A DNA stretch of 64,000 nt. Source: Acetomicrobium sp. S15 = DSM 107314 (lineage in GTDB: Bacteria; Synergistota; Synergistia; Synergistales; Thermosynergistaceae). The position numbers and the translations under genes were made by a program. Every line of letters starts with the position of its first letter. Position 1 is the first letter of the stretch. Below are positions 45,638-53,348 of the stretch, piece after piece. The notes beneath the pieces were generated by a model. It was not told where the DNA came from. It made no database searches and was given only the letters and a program-made list of their open reading frames with translations. The stretch is from NCBI RefSeq assembly GCF_016125955.1, contig NZ_JADEVE010000289.1, positions 1-64,000 of the forward strand, given 5' to 3'.

Positions 45638-47865
45638 TTCACGAGGCCATATTCTTTCAAGAGCTCCTGAAATCGGCGCTCTACCTCATCAGGCGGGCTT
45701 GGGTCTTTTTTATAGGGTTTTTCCGCAGGCGATGGCGGCGCAGCGCCTTTGGAAATTTGCGGCAGGCTTTCGGCAGATGGAGCGACTATCGAAGGTGCGC
45801 TGAGTTCTGGCGCTGCTTGGCCGCTGGCCATATAAGTGTAATCCTGAGGCGCGAGCAAGAGTCTTGGGGCATTCGGATCTTCGGCGATGCCCGCGAAGGC
45901 CATCCCGCCGTGGTGGGGACACGTATTCAGAGGAGCGGAGCCGATTTGCAGAATGAGCGTTCCGCGAGGGCAGTTGGGCGCTGCGAGGAAGCCGCTATAC
46001 CTGCACACCGTCACCTCTTCCACATCATATTCGGGCTTTATCGTGAAACTTTTGGGCAGATTTAGATCCTTCGCGGCAGCGCTGACGAACTCCTTCCATA
46101 CGGGAGCCGCGATCCTTCCTCCTGTGGCCTTGTCGCCGAGGGGTTTGTGATCGTCGTGACCTGCATATACCACCGCTACTAATCCAGGCACGCCGCCGAC
46201 AAACCATGCATCGTTCCATTCGTTCGTCGTTCCTGTCTTCCCAAAGGTTTCGTATCCCTCTATCCTCGCTGGCCTCCCCGTGCCGTAGAGGACTACGTCT
46301 TTGAGGGCGGAGAGCATGGTCATGCTGACGATCGGGTCAAGGGACGGCTCGAGCACGGGACCGTTTGACTCCAAAATGACTCCTTCTCTGTCGCGTATCT
46401 CCTTTATGGCGAAAGGTTTTACGCGATAGCCTCCGTTGGCAAAGCATGCGTAAGCCGTCGCCAGCTCCATGGGCGTAAGGCTGCCGGACCCAAGCGCTAT
46501 GGATAGATCATAAGGGAGGTAGGGACTCGTTATGCCGACTCTTCGAGCCAGATTCTTAACTTTGTCCAAACCCACAATTTCGGCTACACGGATGGCGGCG
46601 ACGTTGTATGAGTGGATCAACGCCTCCAGCGCTGTAACCTCCCCGTGAAATTTGTCGTCGTAATTTGTGGGTGCCCATCCATTTTCGTAGACCAGCGGGG
46701 CGTCCAAGAGGTGGTCGACAAAACGGATGCCCGATTCAAGCGCCGCCGCGTATATGATGGGCTTGAAGGCTGAGCCGGGCTGGCGATATGCTTGGATCGC
46801 GCGGTTGAATTTGCTCTTTTCGAAGTTTTTGCCGCCCGCCATGGTCAATATCTCGCCAGTGGCTGGGTCAAGAGCCACTATGGCACCTTCGCTCGGAAGC
46901 TTTTGGATGACCTCATCTGCCTTTTGTTGGAGAGCGAGGTCGAGAGTGGTGTACACCCTAAGTCCCCCTTGATAGACCCTCTCGCCTCCGTATCGCGGCA
47001 GGAGGTGGCCGAAGAGGATATACGAAACGAAATATGGTGCTTTATTGTTGCTCAGCGTTGGCGCCTTTTTTGACGCAAAGGTGAGCTTTTGTGCCAACGC
47101 CTCGCTTCCTTCCTTTGCCGATATCCACTCTAACTCTACGAGCCTTCTCAACACGTAGGCTTGCCTGGTCTTGGCTTCCTCTGGATGGCGAAGGGGGGTA
47201 AAGCGCTCCGGCGCCGCGATTAGGCCGGCCAGCATGGCAGATTCGGCGAGAGAGAGTTCAGACGGTTTCTTGCCATAGTATTGTTGCGAAGCTGCGAATA
47301 CACCGTAGGCACCGTGGCCGAAGTAGATCGTATTCAGATACATTTCGAGTATTTGGTCTTTCGAGAATATCCTCTCCATGCGAAGCGCGAGGATTGTCTC
47401 TTTAATCTTCCTGTCGAGCGTCCTGTCGAGCGTCAAAAAGAGGTTGCGGGCCAATTGTTGCGTGATCGTGCTGCCCCCCTGAATCGCCTCTCTGCGGCTG
47501 AAGTTGACCCAAAGCGCCCTGATGATTCCGGAAATGTCGACGCCGTGGTGCTTGTAAAAGCTGCTGTCTTCGGCTGCCATGGTCGCCTTTATCATCCACG
47601 GAGAAATCTCTTCTAAGCGAACCCAAGTGCGGTTTTCCCTGAAGAGCCTGGCTATCTCACGACCGTTGCGGTCGTATACCACCGTGGAGAGGTTTGGCTC
47701 GTAGGATATCATCTCGTCAAAGGTCGGCAAGTCACGACCGTATTTAAAGAGAAAATAAGTGACTGACGCTGCACCGACTGCCGCTAAAAAGAGCACCGCC
47801 AGCAGCACAAACGTAAATATCTTTCGCATCCAACCTCGATGTTTTTTGGCGTCTGTCTTAGCCAT
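45634..47865 (-). CDS. mrcA: Penicillin-binding protein 1A, bifunctional transglycosylase/transpeptidase
   Basis: A 743-residue class A PBP. A cytoplasmic basic tail, one membrane helix (FTFVLLAVLFLAAVGAAS), a GT51 domain (AAEDSSFYKHHGVD, GGSTITQQLARNLF, EMYLNTIYFGHGAYG) and a transpeptidase domain with SxxK in PGSAFKP, SYN and KTGTTNEW. A Pro/Ser-rich tail follows. It polymerises and cross-links peptidoglycan. The ATG at 47865 follows GGAGGG by 6 bases; the longer frame from 48030 is rejected. Its stop codon shares TTAA with the dgt stop. Confidence 0.96.
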   Translation of the reverse strand: MAKTDAKKHRGWMRKIFTFVLLAVLFLAAVGAASVTYFLFKYGRDLPTFDEMISYEPNLSTVVYDRNGREIARLFRENRTWVRLEEISPWMIKATMAAEDSSFYKHHGVDISGIIRALWVNFSRREAIQGGSTITQQLARNLFLTLDRTLDRKIKETILALRMERIFSKDQILEMYLNTIYFGHGAYGVFAASQQYYGKKPSELSLAESAMLAGLIAAPERFTPLRHPEEAKTRQAYVLRRLVELEWISAKEGSEALAQKLTFASKKAPTLSNNKAPYFVSYILFGHLLPRYGGERVYQGGLRVYTTLDLALQQKADEVIQKLPSEGAIVALDPATGEILTMAGGKNFEKSKFNRAIQAYRQPGSAFKPIIYAAALESGIRFVDHLLDAPLVYENGWAPTNYDDKFHGEVTALEALIHSYNVAAIRVAEIVGLDKVKNLARRVGITSPYLPYDLSIALGSGSLTPMELATAYACFANGGYRVKPFAIKEIRDREGVILESNGPVLEPSLDPIVSMTMLSALKDVVLYGTGRPARIEGYETFGKTGTTNEWNDAWFVGGVPGLVAVVYAGHDDHKPLGDKATGGRIAAPVWKEFVSAAAKDLNLPKSFTIKPEYDVEEVTVCRYSGFLAAPNCPRGTLILQIGSAPLNTCPHHGGMAFAGIAEDPNAPRLLLAPQDYTYMASGQAAPELSAPSIVAPSAESLPQISKGAAPPSPAEKPYKKDPSPPDEVERRFQELLKEYGLVN

Positions 47866-47899
47866 TAAAAACCCTCCATAGCGTTTTTCCTGTAAAATC

Positions 47900-47908
47900 A
47901 TTATAACA
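47900..47908 (-). promoter_or_regulatory. Extended -10 promoter of the PBP gene
   Basis: On the minus strand TGTTATAAT gives an extended, perfect -10, 35 bases before the start codon. The -35 region is GC-rich and weak. Confidence 0.6.
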
Positions 47909-48181
47909 TGTGGTCCCAGGCGCCGCGCCATCTTCTTGTGACTTAGGCTGCGACGAGGCAGAGGAGCGCAAGGCAAGTGCCCTTGCAGCTCAAGCTTCAT
48001 GCCGAAGATAAAGTTGCCCGCGAGGCGCACCTGTTCGCACGGGATAAACCGACAGGGACGCTATACTCTGTCAGCTAATCCAGCGCAGGTTACGGAGGTG
48101 CGGCTAAAACACTTAAATAGCCTTTAGTATTTTACAAAATCATCAATACATGCTACTATCATCATTCGCCAATAGCCAGGT

Positions 48182-48210
48182 TTAAAGTTTGAGGCTAAAT
48201 TCTGTATAAT
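48182..48210 (+). promoter_or_regulatory. Promoter of the SYLF-domain gene
   Basis: TTAAAG (48182-48187) and a perfect TATAAT (48205-48210) are separated by 17 bases. A long leader of about 135 bases would precede the start codon. Confidence 0.55.
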
Positions 48211-48350
48211 AGACAAAATCAAAAAAGCAAAAGTCTGACTCCAAAAGTAACCATCAAAGCCAGTATTTATACTGTTCCAAAAACGAGTCATATCGATACG
48301 ATAAAACGCAAGATAGGTTTTACAAACGAACGGAAAGAGGTGATGAGCCT

Positions 48351-49049
48351 ATGAAAGGGGCGAAGAAGGTAGGGTTAATATTGTTGTTGGCGCTCTTTAC
48401 GACGAGCGTTTCCTTTTCTGCGGCCGATGCCAAGACTCCAGAACAAAGAATTACATTAGCAACGCAGCTTCTTCAGGATATGAAAGGACAAAGCGACGTC
48501 GAAGGCCTGACAGATTATTTGAAGGATTGCGTGGGCGTTGCGATTTTCCCGAATGTCACGAAGGCGGGTTTCGTCTTCGGGGCGGAGTACGGAGAGGGAT
48601 TGTTGCTTCGCCGAGCCCCAAATTCGACCAAATGGTACGGGCCCTCTTTTTTAAGCATCGGCGGGGTCTCTCTGGGCCTCCAAATAGGTGTGCAATCGAC
48701 TGCGCTGGTATTGGTGATAATGGATGAAGCAGGGTTGGAAGCGCTCAAGAAAGAGCACGTTAATTTGGGAGCCGACGTCTCTATAGCAGCAGGGCCGGCC
48801 GGGCGCAGAGCAGGTGTGGCCACGAGTTCTATCTACAGTTATTCTATGGCAAAAGGTGTTTTTGCTGGGGTTTCCTTGGGTGGTGGAACAGTGGATACCG
48901 ATGAAAACGCCAATATAGCTTACTGGGGCAAGAAGTATACCCCCGAAGAGATATTGCAGAAACGCGCGACGAGTGACAAGGTAAAGCCCTTAATTAATGA
49001 GTTAAATTCTCTTATAGCCATGGCAAAATCGAATAGCGAGAAAAAATAA
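48351..49049 (+). CDS. Secreted SYLF (Ysc84-like) lipid-binding domain protein
   Basis: A 232-residue protein with a signal peptide (KKVGLILLLALFTTSVSFSAADA, cleavage near residue 27) and a SYLF domain. The domain core shows GVAIFPNVTKAGFVFGAEYGEG, then LVLVIMDEAGLEAL and the Gly/Ala-rich VSIAAGPAGR segment, followed by IYSYSMAKGVFAGVSLGGG. Family members bind phosphoinositides in eukaryotes; bacterial roles at the envelope are little known. AGAGGTG precedes the ATG. It is a single-gene unit in an AT-rich context. Confidence 0.9.
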   Translation: MKGAKKVGLILLLALFTTSVSFSAADAKTPEQRITLATQLLQDMKGQSDVEGLTDYLKDCVGVAIFPNVTKAGFVFGAEYGEGLLLRRAPNSTKWYGPSFLSIGGVSLGLQIGVQSTALVLVIMDEAGLEALKKEHVNLGADVSIAAGPAGRRAGVATSSIYSYSMAKGVFAGVSLGGGTVDTDENANIAYWGKKYTPEEILQKRATSDKVKPLINELNSLIAMAKSNSEKK

Positions 49050-49409
49050 AGACTCCCAAGAAACGGATCACGAGAAATAAGTCAAAAGAGAGGCTCCTCT
49101 ATCGCTTAAGGCCAGCATTCCCTAATGCGAAGCATCGAACGGAATAAAGATGTGCAAGTAAGGACAAACCTCGAATGGCGTGTAGGGGCCTCTCTCAAAA
49201 TGTTTTCATAATGGCGCCACCTATGACCTTACAGGTATTACAACGCCACAATAAGGCCAAAAAGCGCCACTTATTTGGCTTTGAGAAGCCATCATTGTGT
49301 CGCTCCCTATGTTTTATGGATGATTTTACCAGCAGCGCCTCTGACTCAGACCGTGCGAAAGGGAAAGCTTGAGAAGTGGCTTTAATACCATTGATGTCTA
49401 TCGGATGGG
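49050..49409 (+). other. Intergenic region, 360 bases, no gene seen
   Basis: This lies between two genes pointing toward each other. I see no credible gene, tRNA or strong terminator. AAAAGAGAGGC (49084-49094) and GCCTCTCTCAAAA (49188-49200) form a spaced inverted repeat about 93 bases apart, possibly the ends of a decayed element. Short minus-strand frames here have no family resemblance. Confidence 0.4.
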
Positions 49410-50519
49410 CTATTTTTCTATCCACCTCTCTAACTTCCCCATATCCAACTCCACCCCTATGCCGGGCTCTGAAGGCGGGGTTATGACGCCATTTACGGGC
49501 TTGGGTATTGGGGTGGTGAAAATATCCATAAGAGGGTGGTTTACCTCCATAAACTCGAACATGAAAAAGCCGGGCGCAGCCGCTGCAAAGTGCATAGTAG
49601 CTACGATGTTTAAGGCCGAGCACATCCCCGTGTGGGGAGCGAGGTAAACGTTACTTGCATGCGCCAAGGCTGCAACTCGCATGCCCTCAGTAAAGCCACC
49701 CACTCGCCCCAAGTCGGGCTGAGCGTACGATATGGCTCCAGTAGCAAGCAGGTCCCTAAACCCATAGGTCGTGAACTCGCCCTCTCCTGACGCCAAGGGT
49801 ATGGGTTGCCCTGCCCTCACAGCCTCGTACCCTTTGAGGTCATAGGGAGGGACTGGCTCCTCGAGCCACTCTATCTCGTACTTCTCAAGGCGCCGCCCTA
49901 ACCTTACGGCGGTGCCGGCATCGTAGGCGCTATTGCAATCGACCATGAGCTTGACCGAGTCGCCCACGGCCGATCTAATCGCCTTGACGGCCTCTTCGTC
50001 GCGGTCGATGTCAGCTCCTATCTTTATCTTCATGGTTCTATATCCTGACTCCATGAAGCGCTCCGCCTGTGAAGCCATCTCGGCCACGTCCCCCATGAAG
50101 ATCGAGGAGGCGTAGGCTGGCAGCACTCTCCTGCCGTAACCGTGCAAAGCCTTAAACGTGGGCATGCCGGTGGCCTTCCCGATGATGTCCCAAACGGCTA
50201 CGTCTATCCCGCTCATGGCTTCCAATACGACTCCCTTAGTATGGCCCCTCGTGCGCATAGCGGAGAACATCTCCCACCAAATTGAGCCCGCATCCATGGG
50301 ATCCATCCCTATAATCCTGGGGGCCAACATATCCTCTACTATGGAGGCTGTGGCCCTCGGCGCAGACCTTACGAGGCATTCCCCTATGCCTACCAGGCCT
50401 TCGTCAGCGGTGACCCTCACGATCGTAGCTCTCACCTCTGTAAAGACCGTCGTAGCGATGCGCACCGGCTCATCTATCATTGCTGTCACGGGCAGAGCTT
50501 CCACCTTAGTTATCCTCAT
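49410..50519 (-). CDS. Mandelate racemase / muconate lactonizing family dehydratase (enolase superfamily)
   Basis: A 369-residue enolase-superfamily enzyme. The N-terminal capping domain is followed by a barrel with KIKIG (Lys164, Lys166), metal ligands in MVDCNSAYD (Asp194), EWLEEPVPP (Glu220) and ASGEGEF (Glu246), and a His-Asp pair from QPDLGRVGG (Asp269) and APHTGMC (His296). That pattern is the mandelate racemase subgroup, mostly acid-sugar dehydratases. The substrate cannot be told, and there are no sugar genes nearby. The ATG at 50519 follows AAAGGAG by 7 bases. It is monocistronic. Confidence 0.9.
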   Translation of the reverse strand: MRITKVEALPVTAMIDEPVRIATTVFTEVRATIVRVTADEGLVGIGECLVRSAPRATASIVEDMLAPRIIGMDPMDAGSIWWEMFSAMRTRGHTKGVVLEAMSGIDVAVWDIIGKATGMPTFKALHGYGRRVLPAYASSIFMGDVAEMASQAERFMESGYRTMKIKIGADIDRDEEAVKAIRSAVGDSVKLMVDCNSAYDAGTAVRLGRRLEKYEIEWLEEPVPPYDLKGYEAVRAGQPIPLASGEGEFTTYGFRDLLATGAISYAQPDLGRVGGFTEGMRVAALAHASNVYLAPHTGMCSALNIVATMHFAAAAPGFFMFEFMEVNHPLMDIFTTPIPKPVNGVITPPSEPGIGVELDMGKLERWIEK

Positions 50520-50548
50520 CAAGGCTCTCCTTTCTTGTTTTTGGTTCT

Positions 50549-50577
50549 ATTATACTAATAATATGACGTCCATTTAA
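50549..50577 (-). promoter_or_regulatory. Promoter of the enolase-superfamily gene
   Basis: On the minus strand TTAAAT (50577-50572) and a perfect TATAAT (50554-50549) are 17 bases apart, ending 30 bases before the start codon. Confidence 0.6.
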
Positions 50578-50706
50578 CCCATCTAATAGAACAAAGAGAA
50601 GACATGGCTACGAGGATGCTGGCCATACACAGATGGGCATACTTTAATTTTTATATGAGGCAACGAATCCGTTTCGCTTTGATTTTAAGTGAGGCAACTC
50701 GGGGGG

Positions 50707-50735
50707 TTGACAAGTTGGAAAATGTCATGTAAAGT
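50707..50735 (+). promoter_or_regulatory. Promoter of the T-box/lysW operon
   Basis: A perfect TTGACA (50707-50712) and TAAAGT (50730-50735) are separated by 17 bases; TG directly precedes the -10. Transcription would begin near 50742, just ahead of the T-box leader. Confidence 0.75.
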
Positions 50736-50741
50736 TCACTC

Positions 50742-51034
50742 AAGCGGAAGGAACCTGAACAAGAGTACATAACGTAAATGGCGATGAAGCGAGATGCCCG
50801 AAGGGGCGACGCGTTTACAGAGAGGGTCGTTCACCGGCTGAGAGGCGACCTAAATGCGCTGGAGGGCTCAAAGCTCGCGGAGCTGGCGCCGAAAGGGTTT
50901 ATTTCCTGGAGTAAGCGCTCGGTTCGGATCCCCGTTATAGGATCCAGAGAGGGGCGTGAAAGCGCCCAAGTTGGGTGGTACCACGGGCTGTTATGGCAGC
51001 TCGTCCCTGTGGGGACGGGCTGCCAATTTTTTTA
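50742..51034 (+). promoter_or_regulatory. T-box riboswitch leader upstream of lysW, likely lysine-specific
   Basis: The T-box sequence TTGGGTGGTACCACGG (50971-50986) is near-consensus, and a terminator follows directly. Stem I is recognisable. CGCGTTTA (50810-50817) pairs with TAAATGCG (50851-50858), enclosing CAGAGAG and a GGTCG/CGACC hairpin. The base GCGAG (50789-50793) pairs with CTCGC (50874-50878). Just before that 3' base strand, separated by one purine, is AAA (50870-50872), where the specifier codon is expected. I read it as a lysine codon, though the 5' AGUA-type motif is imperfect (an AGAGTAC also occurs at 50762). UGGU in the bulge would pair with a tRNA having A73. Uncharged tRNA should allow read-through into the operon. 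Confidence 0.85.
50995..51033 (+). terminator. T-box-controlled intrinsic terminator
   Basis: GGCAGCTCGTCCC (50995-51007) pairs with GGGACGGGCTGCC (51012-51024) in a 13-pair stem with one U-G, loop TGTG, then AATTTTTTT. Its 5' strand lies just after the T-box, as required for exchange with an antiterminator. Confidence 0.9.
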
Positions 51035-51052
51035 ATGAAGAGGTGACTAAAG

Positions 51053-51220
51053 ATGAAGGTTACCTGTGTAGTATGCGAGGCCGAGATCACACTACCATCG
51101 GGGGCTGTGGTGGGGGAGCTTTTGGTTTGTCCGGATTGCGGCACGGAACTCGAGCTGATTTCACTGGATCCTCCCACCGTTGAAGAAGCTCCTCAGGTGG
51201 AGGAAGATTGGGGGGAGTGA
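51053..51220 (+). CDS. lysW: Amino-group carrier protein LysW
   Basis: A 55-residue acidic protein. Four cysteines in two CxxC pairs (C5, C8, C26, C29) form the zinc ribbon (KVTCVVCEAE, LVCPDCGTELEL), and the C-terminus is exactly EDWGE, whose last Glu is joined to the substrate amino group. LysW protects and carries alpha-aminoadipate (or glutamate) through kinase, reductase and aminotransferase steps. GAAGAGGTG lies 8 bases before the ATG. It directly follows the T-box terminator and is followed 2 bases later by lysX. The gene is easily missed because of its size. Confidence 0.95.
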   Translation: MKVTCVVCEAEITLPSGAVVGELLVCPDCGTELELISLDPPTVEEAPQVEEDWGE

Positions 51221-51222
51221 AA

Positions 51223-52092
51223 ATGCCACGGATACGCATTTTTTACACGCGCCTTCGCAAGGAGGAGAAGCTCCTCGCAGAGGCTGCCGAGAGGGAGGGC
51301 ATTCCTTATTCCTTGGAGGATGCCAGAGAAATGCATTTCGGCGCCACGACGGGTTTGTCTGACGACGTCATACTGTGTCGTTGCATAAGCCACAGCCAGA
51401 ATGTAGCCTTGGCGCACTTCTTTGAGGGGATGGGACACAGGGCCGTAAATCCGGCGTCTGTCATGGAAAAGTGCGGTGATAAACTGGCCACCAGCATGGC
51501 CTTGGAAAGGGCGGGAATACCACAGCCGGCCTTTCGCTTTGCCCTCTCGCCCGAGGCAGCGTTATCGGCTGCAGAGGAGTTGGGATATCCCGTAGTTTTT
51601 AAGCCTCTGACCGGGAGCTGGGGAAGGCTTTTGGCGAAGGCGAACGACAAAGATGCCGCTGAAGCCATCATAGAGCACAAGTTCAATATGGGCCCATTGC
51701 ATCAAGTTTTTTACGTTCAAGAGTATATCGAAAAGCACGGCTACGACGTTAGGGCTTTTATAGTGGGCGGTGAACCCATAGCAGCTATCCGCCGGCTGAG
51801 CGACCATTGGATAACGAACACCGCTCGTGGTGCCAAGGCCGTGGCAGAACCGGTAGAGGGCGAACTGGAGCATATATTGCGCAGGGTTCACGCAGCCATC
51901 GGCGGCGATATTTTGGCGGTGGATGTCTTCCCGACCGATGACCGTGGGTGGCTGATCAACGAAGTAAACGACGGTGCTGAATTTAGGAACTCAATCGAGC
52001 CGACCGGCGTCGATATCCCCGGCGAGATCATGCACTTTTGTTGGAAGCTTTGTTGCGGCCTTTCCGGCGAATTGGCGCTTGCGAGGGGGTAA
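51223..52092 (+). CDS. lysX: LysW ligase, LysX/ArgX family (RimK-like ATP-grasp)
   Basis: A 289-residue ATP-grasp ligase. KCGDKLATSMALERAGIPQP and YPVVFKPLTGSWGRLL mark the nucleotide site; AVDVFPTDDRGWLINEVND contains metal ligands, and EFRNSIEPTGVDIPG follows. It ligates the amino group of alpha-aminoadipate or glutamate to the C-terminal Glu of LysW. The TGVDIPG ending looks more like LysX than ArgX as I remember these families, but that is not proof. The ATG at 51223 uses GGGGGGAG inside the lysW 3' end. A 199-base gap with a repeat structure follows. Confidence 0.9.
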   Translation: MPRIRIFYTRLRKEEKLLAEAAEREGIPYSLEDAREMHFGATTGLSDDVILCRCISHSQNVALAHFFEGMGHRAVNPASVMEKCGDKLATSMALERAGIPQPAFRFALSPEAALSAAEELGYPVVFKPLTGSWGRLLAKANDKDAAEAIIEHKFNMGPLHQVFYVQEYIEKHGYDVRAFIVGGEPIAAIRRLSDHWITNTARGAKAVAEPVEGELEHILRRVHAAIGGDILAVDVFPTDDRGWLINEVNDGAEFRNSIEPTGVDIPGEIMHFCWKLCCGLSGELALARG

Positions 52093-52180
52093 TCTTTGGT
52101 GGCTAAAAAGGCGCTCACATTGCCGTTAAAACAGAAAAGATGCCCCGAGGACAAACCGAAGGGGAGGATTGACATTTTCG

Positions 52181-52267
52181 CTGCGGGCTAAACATAGCGA
52201 TAACGACTCAAGTCTTCATCCATAAAAGCTATTTTTAGCCCGCAGGGTAAAACCCCTTGCGGGCTAA
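52181..52267 (+). repeat. Three-part inverted/direct repeat forming two mutually exclusive hairpins, lysX-lysY gap
   Basis: Element A is CTGCGGGCTAAA (52181-52192). Element B is its exact reverse complement (52234-52245). Element C repeats 10 bases of A, TGCGGGCTAA (52258-52267). A-B pairs over 12 bases and continues, after one mismatch, with ATAGC/GCTAT, giving 17 pairs. B-C pairs over 10 bases, plus GGG/CCC near the loop. The two hairpins cannot coexist. No U-tract follows either one. The lysY ribosome site starts 10 bases after C. A TTGACA (52169-52174) just upstream could belong to an internal promoter. Confidence 0.8.
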
Positions 52268-52291
52268 GCCATTTATAGAGGAGGTATAGCC

Positions 52292-53332
52292 TTGCCACGT
52301 GTAGCGGTGTGGGGTGGGGCCGGCATGACAGGGGGAGAGCTGCTTCGTCTGTTGGCCCGCCACCCATCTTTAGAACTTGCGGTAACTGTGTCGCGGAGTC
52401 AAGCCGGAAAACCGATTTGGCATCAGCATCCCATTCTGCGACCCGACTATCCGGATATGACCTTTTCCAACCCTGAGGATGCGCTCAAGGAAGAGGTAGA
52501 TCTGGCGTTTCTCGCCTTACCTCATGGCACATCTTGTCCCATCATCGAGGGGTATCGCAAAGCGAACGTGCCGGTAGTTGATCTTTCGGCGGACGTGCGC
52601 CTCAGGGATGAAGGTATTTACAGACGATGGTATGGCCGTGCTCACCCCAGCCCCGAGCTTCTGAAAGAAGCGGTCTATGGCCTGCCGGAGCTGCACAGGG
52701 AAGAGCTCAAAGGTGCAACACTTGCCAGCGGCGTCGGGTGCAACGCCACCTGTGCTATATTAGGGCTATTTCCCCTGGCCAGGGAGGGCCAGATAGAGCG
52801 CCTTCACTTGGAGGTGCGCGTAGGTTCTTCCGAGGGAGGGGCCAGCCCGACGCAGGGGAGCCATCACCCTTATCGCAGCAGGGCGATGCGCGTGATAGAT
52901 CCCTTTCGCCACAGACACCTCGCCGAGATACTCCAGGAGCTTAAACTCCCCGAGGAATCCGTGGCGATGACGACTACCGCGGTGGAGATGGTGAGGGGCG
53001 TTCAGATGATGGCGTACGTGACGCTTAAAGATAAGGTTTCCGAAGCCGAGCTGTGGAAGCTCTACAGGAAGGCGTTTCGCAACGAACCGTTCCTGCATCT
53101 GTGCCCGGCACAGCCTGCCCACCTGAGGTTTCCGGACCCGCGCTATGTGTTGGGGAGCAATAGGGCGCTCGTGGGGTTTGCCCTCCACGATGATGGCCGC
53201 AGGCTCTTGGTTACGAGTGCTATAGACAATTTGATGAAGGGAGCCTCGGGCACAGCGCTCCAGGCTGCCAACGTCATGCTGGGCCTCCCAGAAGAAGCCG
53301 GGCTTGAGATGATGCCGGTTTTCCCAGCGTGA
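52292..53332 (+). CDS. lysY: LysW-aminoadipyl/glutamyl phosphate reductase, ArgC/LysY family
   Basis: A 346-residue NADPH-dependent reductase. It opens VAVWGGAGMTGGELLRLL (dinucleotide-binding Gly motif; usually GASGYxG) and carries the catalytic Cys in GVGCNATCAI, the VRVGSSEGG and THAEM-like TTAVEMVRG segments. It reduces the LysW-bound acyl phosphate to the semialdehyde. The start is TTG at 52292, behind GAGGAGG by 7 bases. lysZ follows after 16 bases. Its reference homologue in arginine synthesis is ArgC; the LysW context supports LysY. Confidence 0.92.
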   Translation: MPRVAVWGGAGMTGGELLRLLARHPSLELAVTVSRSQAGKPIWHQHPILRPDYPDMTFSNPEDALKEEVDLAFLALPHGTSCPIIEGYRKANVPVVDLSADVRLRDEGIYRRWYGRAHPSPELLKEAVYGLPELHREELKGATLASGVGCNATCAILGLFPLAREGQIERLHLEVRVGSSEGGASPTQGSHHPYRSRAMRVIDPFRHRHLAEILQELKLPEESVAMTTTAVEMVRGVQMMAYVTLKDKVSEAELWKLYRKAFRNEPFLHLCPAQPAHLRFPDPRYVLGSNRALVGFALHDDGRRLLVTSAIDNLMKGASGTALQAANVMLGLPEEAGLEMMPVFPA

Positions 53333-53348
53333 GTGCTGAAGGGGTGAT

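Larger units (their letters stand above)
47866..48350 (+). other. Divergent intergenic region, 485 bases, AT-rich, no gene seen
   Basis: This gap separates the minus-strand PBP gene and the plus-strand SYLF gene. It holds a promoter for each. After the plus promoter is a 14-base palindrome, CAGTAT-TT-ATACTG (48261-48274), and a TATCGATA palindrome lies near 48288. Base composition is much more AT-rich between 48110 and 48340 than in neighbouring genes. No frame with a ribosome site was found. Confidence 0.5.

Noticed and set aside
49050-49409. A decayed transposase in the gap after the SYLF gene
   Set aside because: Spaced inverted repeats are present, but no frame shows transposase motifs and no target duplications were seen.
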